From Streptomyces curacoi (GTDB taxonomy: Bacteria > Actinomycetota > Actinomycetes > Streptomycetales > Streptomycetaceae), in the NCBI RefSeq assembly GCF_001513975.1, contig NZ_KQ947997.1, forward strand, positions 85,538 to 149,537: a stretch of DNA of 64,000 nt, given 5' to 3'. Of this stretch, positions 8,165 through 17,225 are shown one piece after another. The position numbers and the translations under genes were made by a program. Position 1 is the stretch's first letter; each line of letters begins with the position of its first letter. The notes below the pieces were generated by a model. It was not told where the DNA came from, did no database searches, and saw nothing but the letters and a program-made list of their open reading frames with translations.

Positions 8165-10612
8165 GTGACGGGTACGGACGTTCGTAAGGATGCAGAGGAC
8201 TCGGGACCCAGCGGCTACGCGGCGGCCCGGCTGCGCCTCCTCACCGAGGAGACGCGGTCCGGGCCGCCGCGCCGTGCCGCCCTCGCGGAACTGACGGACG
8301 ACTGGCTGACCGGCCTGTTCGCCGCGGGTGTCAACGGACTGCGCGGGGTGTCGCTGGTCGCCGTCGGCGGGTACGGCCGCGGCGAGCTGTCCCCGCGCAG
8401 CGACCTGGACCTGCTCCTGCTGCACGACGGCAGCGACTCCGACGCGGTGGCCGCCCTGGCCGACCGCATCTGGTACCCGGTCTGGGACCTCGGCCTCGCC
8501 CTCGACCACTCCGTGCGTACGCCGGCCGAGGCCCGCAAGACGGCCGGTGAGGACCTCAAGGTCCAGCTGGGCCTCCTCGACGCCCGGCACATCGCGGGCG
8601 ACCTCGGCCTGACGGCGGGACTGCGTACGGCGGTCCTGGCCGACTGGCGCAACCAGGCGCCCAAGCGCCTGCCCGAACTCCAGGAGCTGTCCGCCGAGCG
8701 CGCCGAGCGCCAGGGCGAGCTGCAGTACCTCCTGGAACCCGACCTGAAGGAAGCCCGCGGCGGTCTGCGGGACGCCACTATCCTGCGCGCCGTCGCCGCC
8801 TCCTGGCTGGCCGACGCCCCGCGCGAGGGCCTCGCCGACGCCCGGCGCCGGCTGCTCGACGTACGCGACGCGCTGCACCTCACCACCGGGCGCGCCACGG
8901 ACCGGCTCGCGCTCCAGGAACAGGACCAGGTCGCCGCCGAGCTCGGTCTGCTCGACGCCGACACGCTGCTGCGGCAGGTGTACGAGGCGGCGCGGGTCAT
9001 CTCGTATGCCAGCGATGTCACTTGGCGTGAAGTGGGGCGCGTGCTGCGATCGCGCGCTGTGCGGCCGCGGCTGCGCGCCATGCTGGGGGGCGGCAAGCCC
9101 ACCGCGGAGAGGTCCCCGCTCGCTGAGGGCGTCGTCGAGCAGGACGGCGAGGTGGTGCTCGCCCGCGCCGCCCGACCCGAGCGCGACCCCGTGCTGCCTC
9201 TGCGCGCCGCGGCCGCCGCCGCGCAGGCCGGACTCCCGCTCTCCCTGCACGCCGTACGGCGCCTGGCGGCGACCGTACGCCCCCTGCCCACACCCTGGCC
9301 CGCCGAGGCGCGCGAGCAGCTGGTGACCCTGCTCGGCTCCGGGCGGCCCACCGTCGACGTCTGGGAGGCGCTGGAGGCCGAGGGCCTGATCACCGGCCTC
9401 CTGCCCGACTGGGAGCGGGTGCGCTGCCGTCCGCAGCGCAACGCCGTGCACATCTGGACCGTCGACCGGCATCTGATCGAGACGGCCGTCCGCGCCTCCG
9501 AGTTCACCCGCCGCGTCCACCGGCCCGACCTGCTCCTGGTCGCCGCGCTGCTGCACGACATCGGCAAGGGCTGGCCCGGCGACCACTCGGTGGCCGGCGA
9601 GATCATCGCCAAGGACGTGGCCACGCGCATCGGCTTCGACCGCGACGACGTGGCGGTGCTCTCCGCCCTCGTACGCCATCACCTGCTGCTCGTCGAGACG
9701 GCCACCCGGCGCGACCTGGAGGACCCGGCCACCGTGCGCTCGGTCGCCGAGGCGGTCGGCTCCCAGGGCACTCTGGAGCTGCTGCACGCCCTGACCGAGG
9801 CGGACGCCCTGGCCACCGGCCCGGCCGCTTGGTCGTCCTGGCGCGGCTCGCTCGTCGCCGACCTGGTGAAACGGGTCGCGGCCGTGCTCGCCGGGGACGA
9901 CCTGGACGAGCCCGAGGCCGCCGCGCCCACCGCCGAGCAGGAACGGCTCGCCATCGAGGCGGTCGCGACCGGCAGCCCCGTGCTGTCGCTGCGCGCGCAG
10001 ACCGAGCCGCCGGCGGAGGAACAGCCCTCCGGGAACCCGGAGCCGCTCGGCGTGGAACTCCTCATCGCCGTACCGGACCAGCCCGGCGTGCTGCCCGCGG
10101 TGGCCGGCGTCCTGGCGATGCACCGCCTGACCGTCCGCACCGCGGAACTGAGTGCCCTGGACCTGCCCGACGGCGTCGACGGCTCCGTCCTGCTGCTGAA
10201 CTGGCGGGTCGCCGCCGAGTACGGCTCCCTGCCGCAGGCCGCCCGGCTCCGCGCCGACCTCGTGCGGGCCCTGGACGGCTCCCTGGACATCGCCGGCCGT
10301 CTCGCCGAGCGCGACGCCGCGTATCCGCGCCGCCGGGGCGTGGTGGCACCGCCGCCGAGGGTGTCGGTCCACCCGGCCGCCTCCCGGCTGGCCACGGTGA
10401 TCGAGGTGCGGGCGCAGGACGCGCCGGGGCTGCTGTTCCGGATCGGCCGGGCGCTGGAGGACGCGAGCGTGCGCGTCCGCAGCGCGCATGTGTCCACGCT
10501 CGGCGCCAACGCCGTCGACGCCTTCTACGTCACCGGCCCCGAGGGGGCGCCGCTGCCCAGCGAGGAGGCGGCCTCCGTGGTGCGGAAGCTGGAAGAGACA
10601 CTGCGCGGCTGA
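8165..10612 (+). CDS. glnD: PII adenylyl/uridylyltransferase GlnD
   Basis: An 815-residue bifunctional nucleotidyltransferase that modifies and demodifies GlnK. Domains in order are a nucleotidyltransferase with GGYGRGELSPRSDLDLLLL at about 68-86, an UTase-linker region with EPDLKEARGGLRD at about 195, an HD phosphohydrolase domain with LLHDIGKGWPGDH at about 462-474, and two ACT domains at about 628-700 and 743-810. In Streptomyces GlnD acts as an adenylyltransferase on Tyr51 of GlnK (literature). GTG 8165 is preceded by AGGAG at 8154. It is the third gene of the amtB operon, 57 bp after glnK. Confidence 0.95.
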   Translation: MTGTDVRKDAEDSGPSGYAAARLRLLTEETRSGPPRRAALAELTDDWLTGLFAAGVNGLRGVSLVAVGGYGRGELSPRSDLDLLLLHDGSDSDAVAALADRIWYPVWDLGLALDHSVRTPAEARKTAGEDLKVQLGLLDARHIAGDLGLTAGLRTAVLADWRNQAPKRLPELQELSAERAERQGELQYLLEPDLKEARGGLRDATILRAVAASWLADAPREGLADARRRLLDVRDALHLTTGRATDRLALQEQDQVAAELGLLDADTLLRQVYEAARVISYASDVTWREVGRVLRSRAVRPRLRAMLGGGKPTAERSPLAEGVVEQDGEVVLARAARPERDPVLPLRAAAAAAQAGLPLSLHAVRRLAATVRPLPTPWPAEAREQLVTLLGSGRPTVDVWEALEAEGLITGLLPDWERVRCRPQRNAVHIWTVDRHLIETAVRASEFTRRVHRPDLLLVAALLHDIGKGWPGDHSVAGEIIAKDVATRIGFDRDDVAVLSALVRHHLLLVETATRRDLEDPATVRSVAEAVGSQGTLELLHALTEADALATGPAAWSSWRGSLVADLVKRVAAVLAGDDLDEPEAAAPTAEQERLAIEAVATGSPVLSLRAQTEPPAEEQPSGNPEPLGVELLIAVPDQPGVLPAVAGVLAMHRLTVRTAELSALDLPDGVDGSVLLLNWRVAAEYGSLPQAARLRADLVRALDGSLDIAGRLAERDAAYPRRRGVVAPPPRVSVHPAASRLATVIEVRAQDAPGLLFRIGRALEDASVRVRSAHVSTLGANAVDAFYVTGPEGAPLPSEEAASVVRKLEETLRG

Positions 10613-10696
10613 ACCGGGGATCCCGGCAACTTGTCGCGCCGGGATACCCTGGAGGGCGATTCCCAGCTGCCACCGACCCCGAGGACCGCGAGCGCC

Positions 10697-12250
10697 GTGT
10701 TCGATACTCTCTCCGATCGCCTCTCAGCGACTTTCAAGAACCTGCGCGGCAAGGGACGGCTCTCCGAGGCGGACATCGACGCCACAGCGCGCGAGATCCG
10801 CATCGCACTCCTCGAAGCGGACGTGGCGCTGCCCGTCGTCCGGACGTTCATCAAGAACGTCAAGGAGCGCGCCCTCGGTGCCGAGGTCTCCAAGGCGCTG
10901 AACCCGGCCCAGCAGGTCCTGAAGATCGTCAACGACGAGCTCGTCACGATCCTCGGCGGCGAGACCCGCCGGCTGCGGTTCGCCAAGACGCCGCCGACCG
11001 TGATCATGCTGGCGGGTCTGCAGGGTGCCGGTAAGACCACCCTCGCGGGCAAGCTCGGCCGCTGGCTGAAGGAGCAGGGCCACTCGCCGCTGCTGGTCGC
11101 CGCCGACCTCCAGCGCCCGAACGCCGTCAACCAGCTCAGCGTCGTCGCCGAGCGCGCCGGTGTCGCGGTCTACGCGCCGGAGCCGGGCAACGGCGTCGGC
11201 GACCCGGTCAAGGTCGCCAAGGACTCCATCGAGCACGCGCGGACCAAGGTCCACGACATCGTGATCGTGGACACCGCCGGCCGCCTGGGCATCGACCAGG
11301 AGATGATGCAGCAGGCCGCGGACATCCGGGACGCGGTCTCCCCGGACGAGATCCTGTTCGTCGTCGACGCGATGATCGGTCAGGACGCCGTCAACACCGC
11401 GGAGGCCTTCCGCGACGGCGTCGGCTTCGACGGCGTGGTGCTCTCCAAGCTCGACGGTGACGCCCGCGGTGGTGCCGCCCTGTCGATCCGGCAGATCACC
11501 GGCAAGCCGATCATGTTCGCGTCGAACGGCGAGAAGCTCGACGACTTCGATGCCTTCCACCCGGACCGGATGGCCTCCCGCATCCTCGACATGGGTGACC
11601 TGCTCACCCTGATCGAGCAGGCGGAGAAGACGTTCAGCCAGGAAGAGGCCGAGAAGATGGCCTCCAAGCTGGCGTCCAAGAAGGGCCAGGACTTCACCCT
11701 GGACGACTTCCTGGCCCAGATGGAGCAGGTCAGGAAGATGGGCTCCATCTCGAAGCTCCTCGGGATGCTGCCCGGCATGGGCCAGATCAAGGACCAGATC
11801 AACAACCTCGACGAGCGGGACGTCGACCGCACCGCCGCCATCATCAAGTCGATGACGCCGGGTGAGCGCCAGGACCCGACGATCATCAACGGCTCGCGGC
11901 GCGCCCGTATCGCCCGCGGTTCCGGTGTCGAGGTCAGCGCGGTCAAGAACCTCGTCGAGCGGTTCTTCGAGGCCCGCAAGATGATGTCCCGCATGGCCCA
12001 GGGCGGCGGCATGCCCGGCATGCCGGGAATCCCGGGCATGGGCGGCGGCCCCGGCCGCAGCAAGAAGCAGCCGAAGAAGGCCAAGGGCAAGCAGCGCTCC
12101 GGGAACCCGATGAAGCGCAAGCAGCAGGAGCAGGAGGAGGCCGCCCGCCGGGCCGCCGCCGCTCAGAGCGGAGGCGCCTTCGGGCTGCCGGGCCAGCAGG
12201 CCGGTCAGGACTTCGAGCTGCCGGACGAGTTCAAGAAGTTCATGGGCTGA
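10697..12250 (+). CDS. ffh: Signal recognition particle protein Ffh (SRP54)
   Basis: SRP GTPase that binds signal sequences and 4.5S RNA; 517 residues. The N domain is at 1-90; G1 GLQGAGKTT is at about 106, DTAGRLGID at about 191, SKLDGDARGG at about 249, and the M domain at about 300-435 holds LLGMLPGMGQIKDQ and the SRxRIARGSG RNA-binding helix. A Met/Gly/Pro-rich tail follows (GMPGMPGIPGMGGGPG, about 437-452) and then a Lys-rich stretch, longer than the enteric protein. The start GTG 10697 is preceded by GAGGA at 10681; an upstream start at 10631 gives a non-conserved extension. No 4.5S RNA gene is seen in the window. Confidence 0.96.
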   Translation: MFDTLSDRLSATFKNLRGKGRLSEADIDATAREIRIALLEADVALPVVRTFIKNVKERALGAEVSKALNPAQQVLKIVNDELVTILGGETRRLRFAKTPPTVIMLAGLQGAGKTTLAGKLGRWLKEQGHSPLLVAADLQRPNAVNQLSVVAERAGVAVYAPEPGNGVGDPVKVAKDSIEHARTKVHDIVIVDTAGRLGIDQEMMQQAADIRDAVSPDEILFVVDAMIGQDAVNTAEAFRDGVGFDGVVLSKLDGDARGGAALSIRQITGKPIMFASNGEKLDDFDAFHPDRMASRILDMGDLLTLIEQAEKTFSQEEAEKMASKLASKKGQDFTLDDFLAQMEQVRKMGSISKLLGMLPGMGQIKDQINNLDERDVDRTAAIIKSMTPGERQDPTIINGSRRARIARGSGVEVSAVKNLVERFFEARKMMSRMAQGGGMPGMPGIPGMGGGPGRSKKQPKKAKGKQRSGNPMKRKQQEQEEAARRAAAAQSGGAFGLPGQQAGQDFELPDEFKKFMG

Positions 12251-12268
12251 GTCCGTCTCGTATGTCGT

Positions 12269-12301
12269 CGAGGGCGTCCCTCTTCACGAGGGGCGCCCTC
12301 G
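12269..12301 (+). terminator. Terminator of ffh (first hairpin)
   Basis: CGAGGGCGTCCCTC at 12269-12282 pairs with 12288-12301, with a 5-nt loop and one G-U. It starts 18 bp after the ffh stop. Confidence 0.8.
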
Positions 12302-12322
12302 GCGTTCTCCCCGTTCTCCACG

Positions 12323-12366
12323 AGGGGCCCCTGGCGGCGTTTGCCCACCCTCAGGGGGCCCTTTTT
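12323..12366 (+). terminator. Second hairpin followed by five T residues
   Basis: AGGGGCCCCTG at 12323-12333 pairs with 12352-12362 (one mismatch) and runs into TTTTT at 12362-12366. This is the most canonical intrinsic terminator in the window and insulates the downstream FtsH gene. Confidence 0.75.
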
Positions 12367-12405
12367 GCATGTGCCGAGGCCCGCTGTGTGTCGTAACGTC
12401 CAGAT

Positions 12406-14343
12406 ATGAGCAATGCCGCGCCACCACGCAAGGCCCCTGACCAGCCGTGGCGCACCGAGGGCACACCGGACGAGCCGCCCGGGCGGCCCGGTGGCCGACG
12501 AATACGCGGCCGATGGTGGGGCCTGCTGCTCACCGCCGTGGTCGTGTTCCTGCTCGCCTACGCGGGACTGACCTACCTCGACCAAGGCAACGAACCGACG
12601 ATCTCCTACACCGAGTTCAGCAGGCAGGTCGACGCCGGCAACGTCTCCAAGATCTACTCCAAGGGCGATGCGATCCAGGGCGAGCTCAAGAGCGCCCGGG
12701 ACGACCCCGAGGGCGACGGCGAGTACACCAGGTTCAAGACACAGCGCCCGGCCTTCGCGGATGACGACCTCTGGCAGAACCTGAGCAGCCACGGCGTCAC
12801 GGTGACCGCGCAGCCGGTCGTGAAGGAGCGCGGGCTCCTGGCCAACCTGCTGATCTCCCTGGCGCCGATCGTGATCATCGTCGCGGTGTGGATCTTCATC
12901 GTCCGGCGGTTCGGCGCGGGCCGGGGCGGCGCGGGCGGCATGTTCGGGCGCAAGGCCCCGCCCAAGCCGGTCGAGCTGCTGCCGGGCAAGCACCGTACGA
13001 CGTTCGCCGACGTGGCCGGCATCGACGAGGTCAAGGGCGAGCTGGACGACGTCGTCGACTTCCTGGAGCACCCCGACGCCTATCGCAGGATGGGCGCGAA
13101 GATGCCGCGCGGTGTGCTGCTCGCCGGGTCACCCGGCACCGGCAAGACGCTGCTGGCGCGCGCGGTGGCGGGCGAGGCGGGAGTGCCGTTCTTCTCCGCC
13201 TCCGCGTCCGAGTTCATCGAGATGATCGTCGGCGTAGGCGCCTCCCGGGTCCGGGAGCTGTTCGCCGAGGCCCGCAAGGTGGCGCCGTCGATCATCTTCA
13301 TCGACGAGATCGACACCATCGGGCGGCTGCGCGGCGGCGGCGCGTCGGTGAGCGGTCACGACGAGCGCGAGCAGACACTGAACCAGATCCTCACCGAGAT
13401 GGACGGCTTCTCCGGCTCGGAGGGCGTGATCGTCATCGCGGCGACGAACCGCGCCGACATCCTGGACCCGGCGCTGACCCGGCCCGGCCGCTTCGACCGG
13501 GTGGTCAACGTCTCCCCGCCGGACCGCGGCGGACGCGAGGCGATCCTGCGGATCCATACCCGTGAGATCCCGCTCGCCGAGGACGTGGACCTGACCCGGC
13601 TGGCCCGCACGACCCCGGGCATGACCGGTGCGGACCTGGCCAACCTCGCCAACGAGGCCGCCCTGCTCGCGGTCAAGCGGGGGCAGACACAGGTGACCGC
13701 CTCGAACCTGTCGGAAGCCCTGGAGAAGGTGCAGCTGGGCGCCGAGCGCACCCTGGTGATGCCCGAGGAGGACCGGCGGCGCACCGCCTACCACGAGAGC
13801 GGGCACGCCCTGCTCGGCATGCTGCAGCCGGGCGCCGACCCCGTACGCAAGATCACCATCGTGCCGCGCGGCCGGGCGCTCGGGGTGACGATGTCGACGC
13901 CCGAGGTGGAGCGGTACGCCCACTCGGAGGGGTACCTGCGCGGCCGCATCATCGGCGCCCTGGGCGGTATGGCGGCGGAGGAGGTGGTGTACGGGGTCGT
14001 CACCACGGGCGCCGAGAACGACCTGGAACAGGTCACCGCCATCGCGCGCGGGATGGTGGCCCGCTGGGGCATGAGCGAGCGCGTCGGCCGGCTCTCCGCC
14101 CTGCCGAGCGACGCCCAGCAGGCGTACGGGCTCTCGGCCGCCCCGCGAACCCTCGACGTGATCGACGCCGAGATGCGCCGGATCGTCGACGAGTGCTACG
14201 AGGAGGCCTGCCGCAAACTCCGCGACCACCGCGGCCGGCTGGACGCGCTCGCCCAGGCGCTGCTGGAGAACGAGACGCTGGAGGAGGCGGACGCGTACCG
14301 GATCGCCGGGATCACGCGGCTGACGAAGGACGCGGACGCCTGA
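12406..14343 (+). CDS. ftsH: ATP-dependent zinc metalloprotease FtsH
   Basis: A 645-residue membrane-bound AAA+ protease. The first membrane helix is at about 39-58, then a periplasmic-side domain and a second helix at about 145-166. The AAA module has Walker A GSPGTGKTLL at about 240, Walker B IIFIDEID at about 296 and the second region of homology NRADILDPALTRPGRFDR at about 350-367. The M41 peptidase has zinc motif HESGH at about 463-467 and the distal glutamate/aspartate region after TGAENDLEQVT. ATG 12406 lies 40 bp after a terminator. Streptomyces carries more than one FtsH; this copy beside ffh lacks the usual glutamine-rich long tail. Domain order is complete. Confidence 0.95.
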   Translation: MSNAAPPRKAPDQPWRTEGTPDEPPGRPGGRRIRGRWWGLLLTAVVVFLLAYAGLTYLDQGNEPTISYTEFSRQVDAGNVSKIYSKGDAIQGELKSARDDPEGDGEYTRFKTQRPAFADDDLWQNLSSHGVTVTAQPVVKERGLLANLLISLAPIVIIVAVWIFIVRRFGAGRGGAGGMFGRKAPPKPVELLPGKHRTTFADVAGIDEVKGELDDVVDFLEHPDAYRRMGAKMPRGVLLAGSPGTGKTLLARAVAGEAGVPFFSASASEFIEMIVGVGASRVRELFAEARKVAPSIIFIDEIDTIGRLRGGGASVSGHDEREQTLNQILTEMDGFSGSEGVIVIAATNRADILDPALTRPGRFDRVVNVSPPDRGGREAILRIHTREIPLAEDVDLTRLARTTPGMTGADLANLANEAALLAVKRGQTQVTASNLSEALEKVQLGAERTLVMPEEDRRRTAYHESGHALLGMLQPGADPVRKITIVPRGRALGVTMSTPEVERYAHSEGYLRGRIIGALGGMAAEEVVYGVVTTGAENDLEQVTAIARGMVARWGMSERVGRLSALPSDAQQAYGLSAAPRTLDVIDAEMRRIVDECYEEACRKLRDHRGRLDALAQALLENETLEEADAYRIAGITRLTKDADA

Positions 14344-14376
14344 CGGAGCGGCACGTCCGGGGTGCCTCCGTCCGGG

Positions 14377-14477
14377 AAGGCACGTCCGCCCGGGCCACGT
14401 CTGCTCAGGGCACGTCTGCTCTGGGTACGTCCGCTCTGGGTACGTCCGCTCCGGGCACGTCTGCTCAGGGCACGCGC
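14377..14477. repeat. 15-bp tandem repeat array over the methyltransferase stop codon
   Basis: Exact 15-bp units GGG(C/T)ACGTC(T/C)GCTC(A/T/C) run at 14408-14422, 14423-14437, 14438-14452 and 14453-14467. Degenerate copies lie on both sides (16 bp at 14392-14407, and about 14377-14391 and 14468-14477). The unit at 14453 contains the stop codon of the minus-strand methyltransferase gene, so the array extends that gene's 3' end outward. Confidence 0.85.
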
Positions 14478-15349
14478 GCGATCAGGTACCGGAACACGTT
14501 CGGCATCCACACCGTCCCGTCCCGCCGCAGATGCGGATGCAGCGCCTCCGTCACCTCCTTGTCCACCTGCGCCCGATCGGTCGCCGCGATCGCCGCGTCG
14601 AACAACCCCGTCGACAGCAGCCCCCGAACGGCACTGTCGACGTCCGCGTACCCGAAGGGGCACGCCACCCGCCCGGAGCCGTCGGGCCTCAGGCCGGCGC
14701 GCTGGGCGACCTCCTCCAGGTCGTCGCGCAGGGCGGGACGCCAACTGCCCGTGCCGCGCAGGGGATCGGCCAACTTGGTGGCGACCCGCAGCACGGACGA
14801 CGTGGTGCAGCGCTCCGGCGGACCCCAGCCGACGAGCACCACGGGCGCCCCTCGCTCGGCCAGTGGTGTGGCGGCCCCGAGCGCCTCCCCGAGCCCCTCC
14901 GAGTCGCCCGCGAGACACCCGATCGGCTCGAAAGAGGTCACCAGGGTGTACGCGGGCGTCTGTGCGCCGGGCGTCTGCGCACCGGTCGCCTGTGCGCCGG
15001 TCGCCTCCGGTGGCGAGCTGCCGACGAGCCGGGCGTCCGCACGCGCGCGTGTGTCCCACGCCTCGGGCAGTAACCGCTGCCGTGCCAGGGCCATTCGTTC
15101 GGGGCAGGACTCGACGCCGGTGACGGCCGCGCCTCTGGACGCCGCCATCAAGAGGGCGAGCCCGCTGCCGCAGCCGAGCCCCAGCAGCCGGGTGCCCGGG
15201 CCCACTTCCAGTCGCTCGTAGACGGCCTCGTAGAGCGGAACCAGCATCCGCTCCTGGATCTCGGACCAGTCACGCGCGCGTGCACACAGGTCCACACGGG
15301 GTGTCGCGCCCGCATGAGGTAGGTGCTGCCGCACGAGCGTAGGTGTCAT
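14465..15349 (-). CDS. SAM-dependent methyltransferase, class I, with an internal 15-bp-encoded repeat
   Basis: A 294-residue methyltransferase-like protein. Motif I is LLGLGCGSGLALLMA at about 55-69 (the usual acidic E/DxGxGxG opening is LGLGCGSG here), followed by GVESCPERMALARQR for post-I. The region after residue 110 contains a low-complexity insert, ATGAQATGAQTPGAQTPA, coded by 15-bp DNA repeats. The C-terminal third (LFDAAIAATDRAQVDKEV, then RDGTVWMPNVFRYLIA) is typical of Streptomyces SAM methyltransferases that lie near ffh. The substrate is unknown. It starts at ATG 15349 with GGGGCGC upstream and diverges from proS. The stop lies inside a repeat array. Confidence 0.75.
   Translation of the reverse strand: MTPTLVRQHLPHAGATPRVDLCARARDWSEIQERMLVPLYEAVYERLEVGPGTRLLGLGCGSGLALLMAASRGAAVTGVESCPERMALARQRLLPEAWDTRARADARLVGSSPPEATGAQATGAQTPGAQTPAYTLVTSFEPIGCLAGDSEGLGEALGAATPLAERGAPVVLVGWGPPERCTTSSVLRVATKLADPLRGTGSWRPALRDDLEEVAQRAGLRPDGSGRVACPFGYADVDSAVRGLLSTGLFDAAIAATDRAQVDKEVTEALHPHLRRDGTVWMPNVFRYLIARVP
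14956..15010. repeat. 15-bp repeats inside the methyltransferase gene
   Basis: Units GCGTCTGTGCGCCGG (14956), GCGTCTGCGCACCGG (14971), TCGCCTGTGCGCCGG (14986) and a partial fourth at 15001 encode repeated Gly-Ala-Gln-(Thr/Ala)-(Pro/Thr) on the minus strand. Unit length equals that of the array at the gene's 3' end, though the sequence differs. Confidence 0.8.
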
Positions 15350-15549
15350 CTAAAGCGCCCCAATCCGACGAGAGTTGCCGCTGTGACCGATTCCGTAGCC
15401 CCCGTGACGTGCGCTCGCACTCCCCCCGTATGCCAGGAAACTCCGGCCTCGCTGCGGCGTCCAGGGGGTTGTGAGGACCGGCTGGTGGATTCCCCGCCCC
15501 GGTGGCGAGATTTCACATTCCGGCAACCTCGGCCCGTACCATCACGGCC

Positions 15550-16965
15550 ATGGCAAAGGCACCCGTTCTCACGCCTCAGGCGGACGACTTCCCCCGCTGG
15601 TACCAGGATCTGATCAACAAGGCGGAGCTGGCCGACAACGGTCCGGTGCGCGGCACCATGGTCATCCGACCGTACGGCTACGGGCTGTGGGAGCGGATGC
15701 AGCAGGAGATGGACGCCCGCATCAAGCGAGCGGGCGCCTCCAACGCCTACTTCCCGCTGTTCATCCCGCAGTCGTATCTGACGAAGGAGGCCGAGCACGT
15801 CGAGGGCTTCGCCCCCGAGCTGGCCGTCGTCACGCACGGCGGCGGCAAGGAGCTGGAGGAGCCCGTCGTCGTCCGGCCCACCTCCGAGACGATCATCAAC
15901 GACTACTTCTCCAAGTGGGTGCAGAGCTACCGGGACCTGCCGCTGCTGATCAACCAGTGGGCGAACGTGGTGCGTTGGGAGATGCGCCCGCGCGTGTTCC
16001 TCCGTACGACGGAATTCCTCTGGCAGGAGGGCCACACCGCGCACGCCACCTACGAGGACGCCCGGGACTACGCCGCGTACATCCACCAGGAGGTGTACGC
16101 CGACTTCATGGTCAATGTCCTGGGGATCGACGTGGTGCTCGGCCGGAAGACCGCGAGCGAGCGCTTCGCCGGCGCCCTCAACACCCTCACCCTCGAAGGG
16201 ATGATGGGCGACGGCAAGGCCCTGCAGATGGGCACCAGCCATGAGCTCGGCCAGAACTTCGCCAAGGCCTTCAACACCCAGTACCTGTCCAAGGAGGGCC
16301 ACCAGGAGCACGTCTGGCAGACATCCTGGGGCACCTCCACCCGCATGGTCGGCGGCCTGATCATGGCGCACGGCGACGACAACGGGCTGCGGGTGCCGCC
16401 GCGGCTCGCGCCCATCCAGGCGGTCGTCCTGGCGATCAAGGGGGACGAGCCGGTTCTGGCCAAGGTCCGCGAGCTCGGCGACCGGCTGAGCGCGGCGGGC
16501 GTCCGCGTCCACGTCGACGACCGCACCGACACCCCCTTCGGCCGCCGCGCGGTCGACTGGGAGCTCAAGGGCGTGCCCGTCCGGATCGAGGTCGGGCCGC
16601 GTGACCTGGAGAACGGCACGGCGATGCTGGCGCGGCGGATCCCGGGCGGCAAGGAGCCGGTGGCGCTGGACGCCCTGGTGGCGCAGCTCCCCGCGATCCT
16701 CGAAGAGGACCAGGCCCTGCTGCTGCGGCAGTCCCGCGAGCGCCGTGAGTCCCGCACGTCCGACGTGTCGACGATCGAGGAGGCCGCGGAGGCGGCCACC
16801 GCCGGCGGCTGGTCACGCATCCCCTGGGCGACGCTCGGCGAAGAAGGCGAGGCCAGGCTGGCCGAGCAGGCGGTGACCGTACGGTGTCTGGTCGCCGCGG
16901 ACGGGTCGGTGCCGGAGGCCGACGACGCGCCCGGTAACGTCGCGGTCGTGGCGCGCGCTTATTGA
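15550..16965 (+). CDS. proS: Prolyl-tRNA synthetase, archaeal/eukaryotic type
   Basis: A 471-residue class II synthetase charging tRNA-Pro. It has the short type-3 architecture: no YbaK-like editing insertion between motifs 2 and 3. Visible are RPTSETIINDYF (motif 2 start, about 114-125), RWEMRPRVFLRTTEFLWQEGHTAH (145-168; motif 2 loop), GTSHELGQNFAKAF at about 232, and motif 3 near GLRVPPRLAP. The anticodon-binding domain follows from about 295. The protein ends in Tyr, as in archaeal-type enzymes, but the C-terminal domain retains only one of the four zinc cysteines of that class. ATG 15550 was chosen by homology. Most Streptomyces also have a bacterial-type ProRS elsewhere, as I recall, so this may be a second enzyme. 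Confidence 0.9.
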   Translation: MAKAPVLTPQADDFPRWYQDLINKAELADNGPVRGTMVIRPYGYGLWERMQQEMDARIKRAGASNAYFPLFIPQSYLTKEAEHVEGFAPELAVVTHGGGKELEEPVVVRPTSETIINDYFSKWVQSYRDLPLLINQWANVVRWEMRPRVFLRTTEFLWQEGHTAHATYEDARDYAAYIHQEVYADFMVNVLGIDVVLGRKTASERFAGALNTLTLEGMMGDGKALQMGTSHELGQNFAKAFNTQYLSKEGHQEHVWQTSWGTSTRMVGGLIMAHGDDNGLRVPPRLAPIQAVVLAIKGDEPVLAKVRELGDRLSAAGVRVHVDDRTDTPFGRRAVDWELKGVPVRIEVGPRDLENGTAMLARRIPGGKEPVALDALVAQLPAILEEDQALLLRQSRERRESRTSDVSTIEEAAEAATAGGWSRIPWATLGEEGEARLAEQAVTVRCLVAADGSVPEADDAPGNVAVVARAY

Positions 16966-17029
16966 GATAGCGCCTGGTGCGACGAGAGCGGCCGAAACGC
17001 CTCTTGCGCATCTGCGGACCACAGCCGCA

Positions 17030-17058
17030 CCGGCGTGTGGACAGGGTCTACACGCCGG
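17030..17058 (+). terminator. Hairpin terminator after proS
   Basis: CCGGCGTGTGGA at 17030-17041 pairs with 17047-17058 (one G-U), loop CAGGG. It lies 64 bp after the proS stop. Its 5' arm overlaps a DnaA-box-like TGTGGACAG at 17036-17044. Confidence 0.7.
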
Positions 17059-17225
17059 CGCGTACGTCAGACTACGCACCAGCTTGTTACGAGCTGTGAG
17101 GCTTCTCCGCAGATCAGCGCACCCGCCCTCGTCCGGGCGCATCATTCGCAACTGACGGGTACGTGCAAATTATTTGGGATGCCCCGGAATCGGAACACAG
17201 CGGCACTCCGGCTCGTTGTCATTAC

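Noticed and set aside
7565..10489. 974-residue minus-strand open frame opposite glnD
   Set aside because: It is antisense to glnD, whose domains are complete. Its composition is Gly/Arg/Gln-rich, typical of a shadow frame in high-GC DNA.
15350..15549. T-box leader before proS
   Set aside because: I looked for the conserved T-box sequence and specifier arrangement and could not find it.
17029..17058. A third DnaA-box site (TGTGGACAG at 17036)
   Set aside because: It is a single 8-of-9 match that forms part of the proS terminator stem, which explains it better.
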